Shown here piece by piece: positions 1 to 5,035 of a stretch of DNA of 5,035 nt. The translations under genes and the position numbers were made by a program. This DNA is from an uncultured beta proteobacterium (GTDB taxonomy: Bacteria; Pseudomonadota; Gammaproteobacteria; Burkholderiales; Burkholderiaceae_B). Location of the stretch: positions 1-5,035 of the forward strand of contig CAIYCP010000277.1 of the NCBI GenBank assembly GCA_903924715.1. Direction: 5' to 3'. The notes below the pieces were generated by a model. It made no database searches and was not told the origin of the DNA. It saw only the letters and a list, made by a program, of their open reading frames with translations. The first letter of the stretch is position 1. Each line of letters begins with the position of its first letter.

Positions 1-1671
1 AATCGCTTCGGTTAACAAACCACCTTGATCGAACCCGACATAGCCTGGGGGCGCACCAATCAAACGCGAGACGGTGTGACGCTCCATGTACTCGGACATA
101 TCAAAGCGCAACAACTCAATGCCCAAGGTAAAGGCCAACTGTCGCGCAACTTCAGTCTTACCCACACCCGTCGGACCTGAAAACAGGAAAGCGCCAATCG
201 GTTTTTCAGGGCGACCCAGACCAGAGCGTGCCATTTTGATCGCCGAGGCCAGTACATCGATGGCACCGTCTTGTCCGTAAACGACCGTCTTTAAATCGCG
301 CTCGAGCGTAGCCAACTTGCTACGATCATCGCTCGAGACAGACTGAGGCGGAATACGCGCGATTTTTGAAACGATCGTTTCAATCTCGGTTTTACCAATC
401 ACTTTCTTTTGCTTCGAACGGGGTAATAACCTTTGCGCAGCACCCGCTTCATCAATGACATCAATTGCTTTATCTGGCAGATGACGATCGTTGATGTGGC
501 GCGCAGACAACTCGGCGGCGGCAGTGAGTGCAGCACCCGAGTACTTGACCCCATGGTGCTCTTCAAAGCGCCCTTTCAGGCCGCGCAAGATCTGAATGGT
601 TTGGGCCACACTTGGCTCGGGCACATCAACCTTTTGAAAACGTCGAGACAACGCAGCATCTTTTTCAAACACCCCGCGAAACTCTGTGTAGGTGGTTGCA
701 CCAATGCAGCGTAACTGGCCCGAAGACAGCGCCGGTTTGAGTAGGTTCGAGGCATCTAGTGTGCCACCCGAAGCAGAACCCGCACCAATCAGGGTGTGGA
801 TCTCGTCAATAAACAAAATCGCCTGAGGATTATTACGCAATTGCTTGAGTACGCCTTTGAGACGCTGTTCAAAATCGCCGCGATACTTAGTACCTGCGAG
901 CAAGGCGCCCATATCTAGTGAAAACACCTGCGCGTCTTGCAACACCTCAGGCACTTCGCTGCGTGTAATCCGATAGGCCAGACCTTCGGCAATGGCGGTT
1001 TTACCCACACCAGCTTCGCCTACCAAAAGCGGATTATTTTTACGCCGGCGACATAAAGTCTGAATCACGCGTTCGACCTCGTACTCGCGTCCGATCAGCG
1101 GATCAATACGACCCGCGTTAGCCGCCGCATTCAAATCTTGAGCATATAGATCAAGCGGAGACTGACGTGCCTCTGCGCCTTGCTCATCACCATTACCTGG
1201 GGCCTCTTTCGCGGCAGGCGCTTCACCGCCCGTGGACTTGCTGATGCCATGAGACAAAAAGTTGACGACATCTAAGCGCGAGATTCCCTGCTGCTGCAGG
1301 TAATACACGGCGTGCGATTCTTTTTCGCCAAAGATTGCAACCAATACATTTGCACCTGTGACAGCTTTTTTAGAAGAGCCACCCGAGGATACGTGCATAA
1401 TCGCGCGCTGAATCACCCGCTGAAAACCGAGCGTGGGCTGCGTATCGACCTCATTTCCGGCGGGAATCACGGGGGTATTGTCGGTCACAAACTTACGTAA
1501 ATGCGAACGCAGTTCGTCTACGTTGGCCACACAGGCTTTCAACACCTCGATCGCCGAGGCATTATCCAGAAGCGAAAGCAGCAGGTGCTCGACCGTAATA
1601 AATTCGTGGCGAGCTGAACGTGCCTCGACAAACGCCATATGTAGGCTTACTTCAAGCTCTTGCGAAATCAC
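1..1671 (-). CDS. clpA: ClpA, ATPase subunit of ClpAP protease (partial, C-terminus beyond window)
   Basis: Hexameric AAA+ unfoldase that threads proteins into the ClpP peptidase in the cytoplasm. It takes N-degron substrates from ClpS. The 557 codons visible are uninterrupted. Residues 1-145 or so form the Clp N-domain that docks ClpS, starting ISQELEVSLHMAF; a polar linker follows (about 143-170). ATPase domain D1 has Walker A GEAGVGKT (218-225), pore loop GTKYRGDFE (Tyr263), Walker B FIDE (Asp289-Glu290) and arginine fingers Arg343-Arg344. Domain D2 has Walker A GPTGVGKT (499-506) and pore loop GYVG (Tyr544). The window ends before the D2 Walker B and the ClpP-binding loop, so roughly 200 residues are missing against the usual length of about 760. 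The GTG start is chosen because GGAGG lies 4 nt upstream and the N-terminus then aligns with ClpA proteins. It follows clpS by 126 nt, room for its own promoter, though I see only weak -35/-10 matches. Identity is near certain; numbering matches E. coli ClpA with an offset of four. Confidence 0.98.
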   Translation of the reverse strand, partial: MISQELEVSLHMAFVEARSARHEFITVEHLLLSLLDNASAIEVLKACVANVDELRSHLRKFVTDNTPVIPAGNEVDTQPTLGFQRVIQRAIMHVSSGGSSKKAVTGANVLVAIFGEKESHAVYYLQQQGISRLDVVNFLSHGISKSTGGEAPAAKEAPGNGDEQGAEARQSPLDLYAQDLNAAANAGRIDPLIGREYEVERVIQTLCRRRKNNPLLVGEAGVGKTAIAEGLAYRITRSEVPEVLQDAQVFSLDMGALLAGTKYRGDFEQRLKGVLKQLRNNPQAILFIDEIHTLIGAGSASGGTLDASNLLKPALSSGQLRCIGATTYTEFRGVFEKDAALSRRFQKVDVPEPSVAQTIQILRGLKGRFEEHHGVKYSGAALTAAAELSARHINDRHLPDKAIDVIDEAGAAQRLLPRSKQKKVIGKTEIETIVSKIARIPPQSVSSDDRSKLATLERDLKTVVYGQDGAIDVLASAIKMARSGLGRPEKPIGAFLFSGPTGVGKTEVARQLAFTLGIELLRFDMSEYMERHTVSRLIGAPPGYVGFDQGGLLTEAI

Positions 1672-1675
1672 AATT

Positions 1676-1680
1676 CCTCC
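1676..1680 (-). promoter_or_regulatory. Shine-Dalgarno of clpA
   Basis: The minus strand reads GGAGGAATT immediately before GTG. This near-perfect anti-16S match fixes the GTG at 1671-1669 as the clpA start, rather than the in-frame ATG at codon 12, which would cut into the conserved N-domain. Spacing from GGAGG to the start codon is short (4 nt). Confidence 0.8.
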
Positions 1681-1797
1681 GTCCTTCATCCGTCAGAGAC
1701 GCCGTTAAAACATATTCTATGCTTTTCACGGCGCAATCGATACAACAAATAACAAACCTTTTAGGCCTGTGCTTTTCTGGGTTCATACTAAATACAA

Positions 1798-2121
1798 TTA
1801 TGCATCGTCAGCGGGCTCTAAAACGCACTGCAACGGATGCTGGCGCGCGCGCGCGTACTGGGAGACTTGTGACACGCGGCTTGCGGCAATGTCGTGCGGA
1901 TAAACCCCGCAGACGCCCTTGCCTTCGTGGTGAACCTGCAACATGACCCTGTAGGCCTCATCCGAGGTCTTGCCAAAGAACTTTTCAAGAACATGCACCA
2001 CGAACTCCATAGGGGTGTAATCGTCGTTGAGAAGGATGACCTTAAACATCGGCGGAGGTGCCGTTTTTGCGGTGAGCTTTTCTACAACAAGATCTGGGGG
2101 AAGAGAAACGCGGGTAGGCAT
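1798..2121 (-). CDS. clpS: ClpS, adaptor for ClpAP (N-degron recognition)
   Basis: Small cytoplasmic adaptor of 107 aa (E. coli ClpS is 106) that binds proteins with bulky hydrophobic N-terminal residues and hands them to the ClpA N-domain. The flexible N-terminal tail (about 1-22) is followed by the ClpS core beginning PPPMFKVILLNDDYTPMEF. The substrate-pocket residues are present: Asn32, Asp33-Asp34, Met38 and His64 (E. coli Asn34, Asp35-Asp36, Met40, His66). The core CGVYPHDIA carries Asp where E. coli has Glu79, a conservative change on the ClpA-facing surface. ATG is the only reasonable start: a TAG stop lies eight codons upstream, and the next Met (25) is inside the core. No convincing Shine-Dalgarno precedes it, so translation may be weak. 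It lies directly upstream of clpA on the same strand, the usual order for the pair, and is divergent from the csp gene. No clear promoter was identified for it. Confidence 0.97.
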   Translation of the reverse strand: MPTRVSLPPDLVVEKLTAKTAPPPMFKVILLNDDYTPMEFVVHVLEKFFGKTSDEAYRVMLQVHHEGKGVCGVYPHDIAASRVSQVSQYARARQHPLQCVLEPADDA

Positions 2122-2214
2122 AATCAGGTCGCAACGTCCAGTCTAAAAGAATCATTTTTGATACACATTCGGCACTTTCGTATCCAGTATTACCCTTGGT
2201 TTGGGTTTCAGGAC

Positions 2215-2243
2215 TTGACGGCTTGCATAATTCTGCTCAATAT
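2215..2243 (+). promoter_or_regulatory. Candidate sigma70 promoter for the csp gene
   Basis: TTGACG (2215-2220) matches the -35 consensus at five of six positions. A 17-nt spacer is followed by CAATAT (2238-2243), a poor -10 (three of six). A better -10-like CATAAT lies at 2226-2231 but is too close to this -35 to pair with it. Initiation near 2250 would give a leader of about 107 nt before the csp ATG, compatible with the long leaders known for cold-shock genes. This is inference from weak sequence matches only. Confidence 0.3.
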
Positions 2244-2279
2244 CTCGCCATACTCAAGAAAATTTGGGTTTAGAAACGC

Positions 2280-2322
2280 CGAAAGAACCATGATATTAAG
2301 TCAAAAAATCATTGGGCTTTCG
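2280..2322 (+). promoter_or_regulatory. Imperfect hairpin in the csp leader
   Basis: CGAAAG (2280-2285) pairs with CTTTCG (2317-2322). After a 2x1 internal loop, CCATGAT (2288-2294) pairs with ATCATTGG (2308-2315), with T2312 bulged. The loop is a 13-nt A-rich stretch. This makes 13 base pairs in 43 nt, ending 21 nt before the Shine-Dalgarno (2344-2348) and 34 nt before the start codon. It could be an RNA leader structure of the cold-shock gene or a DNA operator in the divergent clpS/csp region. The pairing is seen in the sequence; the role is inferred. No T tract follows, so it is not an intrinsic terminator. Confidence 0.45.
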
Positions 2323-2343
2323 TTCAGGTTATACATTGCATAA

Positions 2344-2348
2344 AGAGG
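2344..2348 (+). promoter_or_regulatory. Shine-Dalgarno of the csp gene
   Basis: AGAGG with an 8-nt spacer precedes ATG 2357-2359. This supports that ATG over the in-frame TTG at 2312, which has no ribosome binding site, would add 15 unconserved residues, and lies inside the leader hairpin. Confidence 0.7.
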
Positions 2349-2356
2349 CAGGCGGA

Positions 2357-2590
2357 ATGTCAGACTCAGATACAAATAACGGCCCAAAAGTTACCGGCAC
2401 AGTAAAATGGTTTAACGATGCAAAAGGCTTTGGCTTCGTGACACCCGATGACGGCGGCGAAGATCTTTTTGCCCATTTTTCAGCCATTGAAATGAATGGC
2501 TTTAAAACCCTGAAAGAAGGCCAAAAAGTGGCTTTTCAAGTGACTCAGGGCCCAAAGGGCAAGCAAGCCACAAATATAACTGCAGCTTAA
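2357..2590 (+). CDS. CspA-family cold-shock domain protein
   Basis: A 77-aa single-stranded RNA/DNA-binding protein with one cold-shock domain, an OB-fold that melts mRNA structure in the cytoplasm. The domain starts at about residue 12 with VTGTVKWFN (Trp18). RNP1 is KGFGFV (23-28) and RNP2 is DLFAHF (37-42); the domain ends with GPKGKQATNI. All the aromatic contact residues expected for nucleic-acid binding are present. About ten polar residues (SDSDTNNGPK) precede the domain, where E. coli CspA and many homologues begin almost directly at the TGTVKWF strand. ATG with AGAGG eight bases upstream is preferred over an upstream TTG. It is divergent from clpS and probably co-transcribed with the DUF192 gene 34 nt downstream. 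Whether it is induced by cold or by stationary phase (CspD-like) cannot be decided from sequence, so no specific symbol is given. Family assignment is very secure. Confidence 0.96.
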   Translation: MSDSDTNNGPKVTGTVKWFNDAKGFGFVTPDDGGEDLFAHFSAIEMNGFKTLKEGQKVAFQVTQGPKGKQATNITAA

Positions 2591-2591
2591 A

Positions 2592-2615
2592 CTAGGGGGG
2601 TGAATAACCCCTTAG
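2592..2615 (+). promoter_or_regulatory. GC-rich intercistronic hairpin between csp and the DUF192 gene
   Basis: CTAGGGG (2592-2598) pairs with CCCCTTAG (2608-2615), with one T bulged and a 9-nt loop. It begins just after the csp stop codon. Its 3' arm contains the TTAG of the weak Shine-Dalgarno (TTAGG, 2612-2616) of the next gene. No T tract follows, so a Rho-independent terminator is unlikely. It may protect the csp 3' end or lower initiation at the downstream gene. The fold is visible; the function is inferred. Confidence 0.4.
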
Positions 2616-2624
2616 GTTGTAGAG

Positions 2625-3104
2625 ATGCAAAACATGTTCGTGCTTCTGAAGCAGCGCAGGCGGTTAGCTGCGCTGTTTATTTGCGTGGGTAACCTCTTGG
2701 CATATCCAATAGCGGCCTCAAGCCAGGGTGGGCCACCTAGCGCACCCTTACCCACGAAACAGCTCACTGCTGGCATGCATTTAATTCAGGCTGAGGTCGC
2801 GAGCAATGACGCACAGCGCTCGCGCGGGCTCATGTTTCGCAAAGAGCTCGCCCCCAACCATGGCATGTTGTTTATCTTTGAGCAACCCAGTGTGCAGTGC
2901 TTTTGGATGCGCAATACGCTAATACCCTTGTCGATCGCATTTATTTCGGATGATGGCACCATCACCAATATTGCCGATATGGCACCCATGACCGAAAACT
3001 CACATTGTTCGACAGCGCCCGTACGCTTTACGCTCGAGATGGAGCAAGGCTGGTTTGCGAAACGTGGGATTATTGCGGGTAAAAAAATAGCGGGAATTCA
3101 ATAA
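2625..3104 (+). CDS. DUF192 family protein with N-terminal signal sequence
   Basis: A 159-aa protein of the DUF192 family (Pfam PF02643), whose biochemical role is not established. The N-terminus looks like a Sec signal peptide: basic KQRRR (9-13), a hydrophobic segment (about 14-30), and likely cleavage around residues 31-34 (AAS/SSQ). No lipobox cysteine is seen, so a soluble periplasmic or exported protein is expected. The DUF192 domain spans about 48-156 with the family motifs RGLMFR (67-72), GMLFIF (80-85), FWMRNTLIPLSIAF (93-106) and LEMEQGWF (137-144). The mature part has just two cysteines, Cys92 and Cys128, a possible disulfide. It follows the csp gene by 34 nt with no terminator between, so they probably share a transcript. 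The start is ATG 2625 behind a weak TTAGG; an ATG at codon 4 is an alternative. It converges on pcaF, and its last codons double as part of that gene's terminator. No plus-strand T-tract terminator is seen after it. Confidence 0.9.
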   Translation: MQNMFVLLKQRRRLAALFICVGNLLAYPIAASSQGGPPSAPLPTKQLTAGMHLIQAEVASNDAQRSRGLMFRKELAPNHGMLFIFEQPSVQCFWMRNTLIPLSIAFISDDGTITNIADMAPMTENSHCSTAPVRFTLEMEQGWFAKRGIIAGKKIAGIQ

Positions 3105-3113
3105 CCCCCGCTA
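3081..3113 (-). terminator. Intrinsic terminator of pcaF, embedded in the end of the DUF192 gene
   Basis: Read on the minus strand, TAGCGGG (3113-3107), a 12-nt loop and CCCGCTA (3094-3088) form a perfect 7-bp stem followed directly by seven T (3087-3081). The stem starts 23 nt after the pcaF stop codon. The T tract is the complement of the two AAA lysine codons (plus one further A) near the C-terminus of the DUF192 protein, so the signal overlaps coding sequence on the other strand. On the plus strand the same hairpin has no T tract after it. Confidence 0.65.
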
Positions 3114-3135
3114 CCTTCAAGTACCAGAAAACGTA

Positions 3136-4341
3136 CTAGACCCGCTCAAGGACCATTGCGATTCCTTGACCGACACCGATACACATCGTACAAAGGGCAT
3201 AGCGGCCTCCAGTCGCGTGCAATTGATGCACGGCGGTCATCACAAGCCGAGCGCCACTCGCACCCAGTGGGTGCCCGAGCGCAATCGCCCCACCATGCGG
3301 ATTTACACGCGGATCATTGTCAGCGAGTCCCAACATGCGCGTCACGGCCAAGCCTTGAGCCGCGAACGCTTCATTCAACTCAATCACATCCATCTGCTCA
3401 AGCGATAGCCCCGCCAGCGCCAACGCCTTCAAGGTCGCAGGCGCAGGACCAACACCCATAATGCGTGGTTCGACCCCTGCCGTGGCCATCGCAACCACGC
3501 GCGCGCGTGGCGTGAGCCCCTGGCGTTTAGCGCCCGCTTCGCTTGCCAGCAACATCGCCACCGCACCATCGTTGACGCCCGACGCATTTCCGGCTGTCAC
3601 TGAACCGCCTTCGCGTACCACGCCTTTTAATTTTGCAAGTGCCTCAAGGCTCGTTTGGCGAGGATGTTCGTCACGGCTCACGACCAGCGGATCGCCCTTT
3701 TTTTGCGGAATCGAGACCACTGCAATTTCGTCATCAAAGAAACCCGACTTTTGCGCAGCAGCCGTTTTCTCTTGACTCGCCATCGCAAAAATATCTTGGT
3801 CTTCGCGCGACACTTTGAATTGATCTGCGACGTTTTCTGCAGTTTCAGGCATTGAGTCAACGCCGTACTTTGCTTTCATCAACCGGTTCACAAAACGCCA
3901 ACCGATTGTCGTGTCGAAAATCGACGCGTTGCGCGAAAAGGCCGAATCAGCCTTACCCATGACAAAAGGTGCGCGAGACATACTTTCGACGCCACCGGCC
4001 AACATGAACGACGCGTCACCTGAGCGAATCGCACGGGCGGCAGTGCCCACGGCATCCATCCCAGAGCCGCACAAGCGATTAATGGTGCCACCCGGCACCT
4101 GAACCGGCAAACCCGCTAGCAGCGTCGCCATACGGGCCACATTGCGATTGTCTTCCCCTGCCTGATTGGCACAACCCATCAAAGCATCATCGAGCTCTTC
4201 CCACTTGACTTGGGGGTTGCGTTCAGCGAGCGCGCGAATGGGCACCGCAGCCAAATCATCTGGGCGCACCGTCGCGAGCGAGCCCGCGTAGCGACCGAAA
4301 GGAGTTCGTAAGGCATCGCAGATGAACGCTTCAATAGACAT
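3136..4341 (-). CDS. pcaF: 3-oxoadipyl-CoA thiolase (beta-ketoadipyl-CoA thiolase)
   Basis: Cytoplasmic thiolase catalysing the last step of the beta-ketoadipate pathway for aromatic acids: 3-oxoadipyl-CoA plus CoA gives succinyl-CoA and acetyl-CoA. At 401 aa it has the usual PcaF length and the PcaF-type start EAFICDALRTPFGRYAGSL. The catalytic set is complete: nucleophile Cys91 in NRLCGSGMDAVG, NEAFA (323-327), His357 in GGAIALGHPLGASG, and Cys387 in CTMCIGVGQG. GEDNRNVARM and the long PFVMGKADSAFSR region point to PcaF/PaaJ rather than a generic acetoacetyl-CoA thiolase, but the phenylacetate-pathway homologue PaaJ cannot be excluded. ATG is supported by AAGGA eight bases upstream (4350-4354). 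No other pca genes are in view. A terminator separates it from sodB 102 nt upstream, so it likely has its own promoter, for which I found only poor matches. It ends at its own intrinsic terminator, convergent with the DUF192 gene. Confidence 0.93.
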   Translation of the reverse strand: MSIEAFICDALRTPFGRYAGSLATVRPDDLAAVPIRALAERNPQVKWEELDDALMGCANQAGEDNRNVARMATLLAGLPVQVPGGTINRLCGSGMDAVGTAARAIRSGDASFMLAGGVESMSRAPFVMGKADSAFSRNASIFDTTIGWRFVNRLMKAKYGVDSMPETAENVADQFKVSREDQDIFAMASQEKTAAAQKSGFFDDEIAVVSIPQKKGDPLVVSRDEHPRQTSLEALAKLKGVVREGGSVTAGNASGVNDGAVAMLLASEAGAKRQGLTPRARVVAMATAGVEPRIMGVGPAPATLKALALAGLSLEQMDVIELNEAFAAQGLAVTRMLGLADNDPRVNPHGGAIALGHPLGASGARLVMTAVHQLHATGGRYALCTMCIGVGQGIAMVLERV

Positions 4342-4362
4342 GGCAAAGATCCTTGGATGAAA

Positions 4363-4403
4363 TTTTTGGGCTGACTGCTTCGACCATTAATGTAGCCCAA
4401 AAA
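4363..4403. repeat. 10-bp perfect inverted repeat upstream of pcaF
   Basis: TTTTTGGGCT (4363-4372) and its exact complement AGCCCAAAAA (4394-4403) flank a 21-nt spacer that includes the small palindrome CATTAATG (4385-4392). The right arm shares its A run with the T tract of the sodB terminator. The left arm ends 9 nt before the pcaF Shine-Dalgarno. It may be an operator for a pcaF regulator or an RNA stem in transcripts that read through from sodB. The repeat is certain; a role is inferred. Confidence 0.5.
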
Positions 4404-4429
4404 AAACCGACCCTCAGGTCGGCTTTTTT
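4399..4429 (-). terminator. Intrinsic terminator of sodB
   Basis: A perfect stem CCGACC/GGTCGG (4407-4412 with 4417-4422) with a 4-nt loop is followed on the minus strand by eight T (4406-4399), and lies 15 nt after the sodB stop. On the plus strand the stem is followed by C and six T (4424-4429), so it would also terminate rightward transcripts. This is the strongest terminator in the window. Confidence 0.9.
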
Positions 4430-4443
4430 AAAACCCAGGCGAC

Positions 4444-5022
4444 TTAGCCCAAATTTTTTGCTGCGAAGGCCCAGTTAGCAAGCGTCCAGAAACTTTCGAG
4501 GTACTTTGGACGTGCGTTACGGTAATCGATGTAATAAGCATGTTCCCAAACGTCACAGGTCAGCAAAGGCACATCGGTCGTTGTCAGTGGTGTCGCGGCA
4601 TTGCTGGTGTTCACGATATCGAGTGAGCCATCGGGCTTTTTCACTAACCAAGTCCAGCCCGAACCAAAATTGCCAGCAGCAGACTTGTTAAAGGCCTCTT
4701 TAAACGCGGCAACAGTGCCCCATTTTGCATTAATGGCCGCAGCCAATTTGCCGCTCGGCTCAGCGCCAGACGCAGGTGCCAACGAGTTCCAGTAAAAGGT
4801 GTGATTCCAGATCTGGGCTGCATTATTAAAAATACCACCTGAAGATTTTTTAACAATTTCTTCGAGTGAAGCACTTTCAAACTCTGTGCCTGGAATCAGA
4901 TTATTCAGGTTGGTGACATAGGTTTGATGATGCTTACCATGATGAAACTCAAGTGTTTCTTTTGAAATGGTGGGTGCCAAAGCGTCGATAGCGTAAGGCA
5001 ATGCGGGGAGCGTATGGGCCAT
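4444..5022 (-). CDS. sodB: Iron superoxide dismutase
   Basis: Cytoplasmic Fe-dependent superoxide dismutase converting superoxide to hydrogen peroxide and oxygen. The 192-aa length matches the family (E. coli SodB is 193). Metal ligands are His27 (FHHGKHH), His74 (NHTFYW), Asp157 and His161 (DVWEHAYY). The active-site Tyr35 (HHQTYV) is present. Gln70 in NNAAQIWNH is the position typical of the iron type, whereas Mn enzymes carry Gly there and Gln later in the chain, so iron is the expected metal. The N-terminal alpha-hairpin domain (about 1-85) and the C-terminal alpha/beta domain (about 90-190) are complete. The start MAHTLPALPYAIDAL fits the family exactly. Only 13 nt upstream are visible (GGATTTTGCAGCA), so the ribosome binding site and promoter, including any Fur or RyhB-type control, cannot be assessed. 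It is followed by a strong terminator, consistent with a monocistronic unit. Confidence 0.97.
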   Translation of the reverse strand: MAHTLPALPYAIDALAPTISKETLEFHHGKHHQTYVTNLNNLIPGTEFESASLEEIVKKSSGGIFNNAAQIWNHTFYWNSLAPASGAEPSGKLAAAINAKWGTVAAFKEAFNKSAAGNFGSGWTWLVKKPDGSLDIVNTSNAATPLTTTDVPLLTCDVWEHAYYIDYRNARPKYLESFWTLANWAFAAKNLG

Positions 5023-5035
5023 TGCTGCAAAATCC

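Noticed and set aside
433..1708. Plus-strand frames opposite clpA.
   Set aside because: They are antisense to a fully conserved ClpA frame without interruption, and the translations look like random shadow sequence.
1672..1797. Possible clpA promoter (TTGCGC, 16 nt, TATGTT on the minus strand).
   Set aside because: Each box matches the consensus at only three or four positions. A promoter is plausible in this 126-nt gap, but the sequence does not single one out.
1843..1855. Alternating GCGCGCGCGCGCG run that could adopt Z-DNA.
   Set aside because: It is simply the codon choice for Ala-Arg-Ala-Arg in the ClpS motif YARARQ, conserved as YAR in ClpS, and it is short.
1894..2343. A 149-codon plus-strand reading frame across clpS and the divergent spacer.
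   Set aside because: It is mostly antisense to clpS, matches no family I recognise, and has no ribosome binding site. The unambiguous ClpS on the other strand explains the coding signal.
2312..2356. In-frame TTG start giving a 92-aa cold-shock protein.
   Set aside because: It has no Shine-Dalgarno and adds residues unlike the family, while the ATG at 2357 has AGAGG at ideal spacing.
3120..3137. Small hairpin AGTAC/GTACT between the DUF192 and pcaF stop codons, as a plus-strand terminator.
   Set aside because: It has only five base pairs, an A-rich loop and no following T tract.
3156..3860. Several plus- and minus-strand frames of 60-104 codons over pcaF.
   Set aside because: They are shadows of the complete 401-aa thiolase, with low-complexity or arginine/histidine-rich translations and no domain signature.
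4370..4423. Possible pcaF promoter (CTGAGG, 17 nt, TACATT on the minus strand).
   Set aside because: The -35 is very poor and would lie inside the sodB terminator stem, so the evidence is too weak to list it.
4444..5022. Manganese or cambialistic superoxide dismutase.
   Set aside because: Gln70 in NNAAQIWNH and the overall fit to SodB favour the iron enzyme.

Overview
The window looks like a chromosomal housekeeping segment from a betaproteobacterium, most likely of the order Burkholderiales. The grounds are the close fit of every encoded protein to that group and the clpA-clpS / csp-DUF192 arrangement, which I recall as common there. Base composition looks roughly balanced. No mobile elements, tRNAs, rRNAs, CRISPR arrays or phage genes are visible. 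Family or genus cannot be fixed from the sequence alone.

Left part (1-2121, minus strand): clpS and then clpA, transcribed leftwards. ClpS is the adaptor that delivers N-degron substrates to the ClpAP protease, and ClpA is its unfoldase. clpA runs off the left edge after 557 codons, so the end of its second ATPase domain is missing here. clpA starts at GTG behind a strong Shine-Dalgarno, 126 nt after the clpS stop.

Middle (2122-3104, plus strand): a 235-nt divergent intergenic region holds a candidate sigma70 promoter and a 43-nt imperfect hairpin. It leads into a small cold-shock-domain protein gene (77 aa). After 34 nt containing a GC-rich hairpin comes a DUF192 protein of 159 aa with an N-terminal signal sequence. 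The two genes are probably co-transcribed.

Right part (3136-5022, minus strand): sodB (iron superoxide dismutase, complete) and then pcaF (3-oxoadipyl-CoA thiolase, complete), both leftwards. A strong intrinsic terminator lies between them, so pcaF probably has its own promoter. pcaF converges on the DUF192 gene, and its apparent terminator is built from the last codons and stop region of that gene.

I see no new multi-gene system. The more interesting signals are small RNA or DNA structures: the csp leader hairpin, the intercistronic hairpin overlapping the DUF192 ribosome binding site, the coding-sequence-embedded terminator of pcaF, and a 10-bp perfect inverted repeat that shares bases with the sodB terminator's T tract. 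All structure calls were made by eye, without energy calculations.
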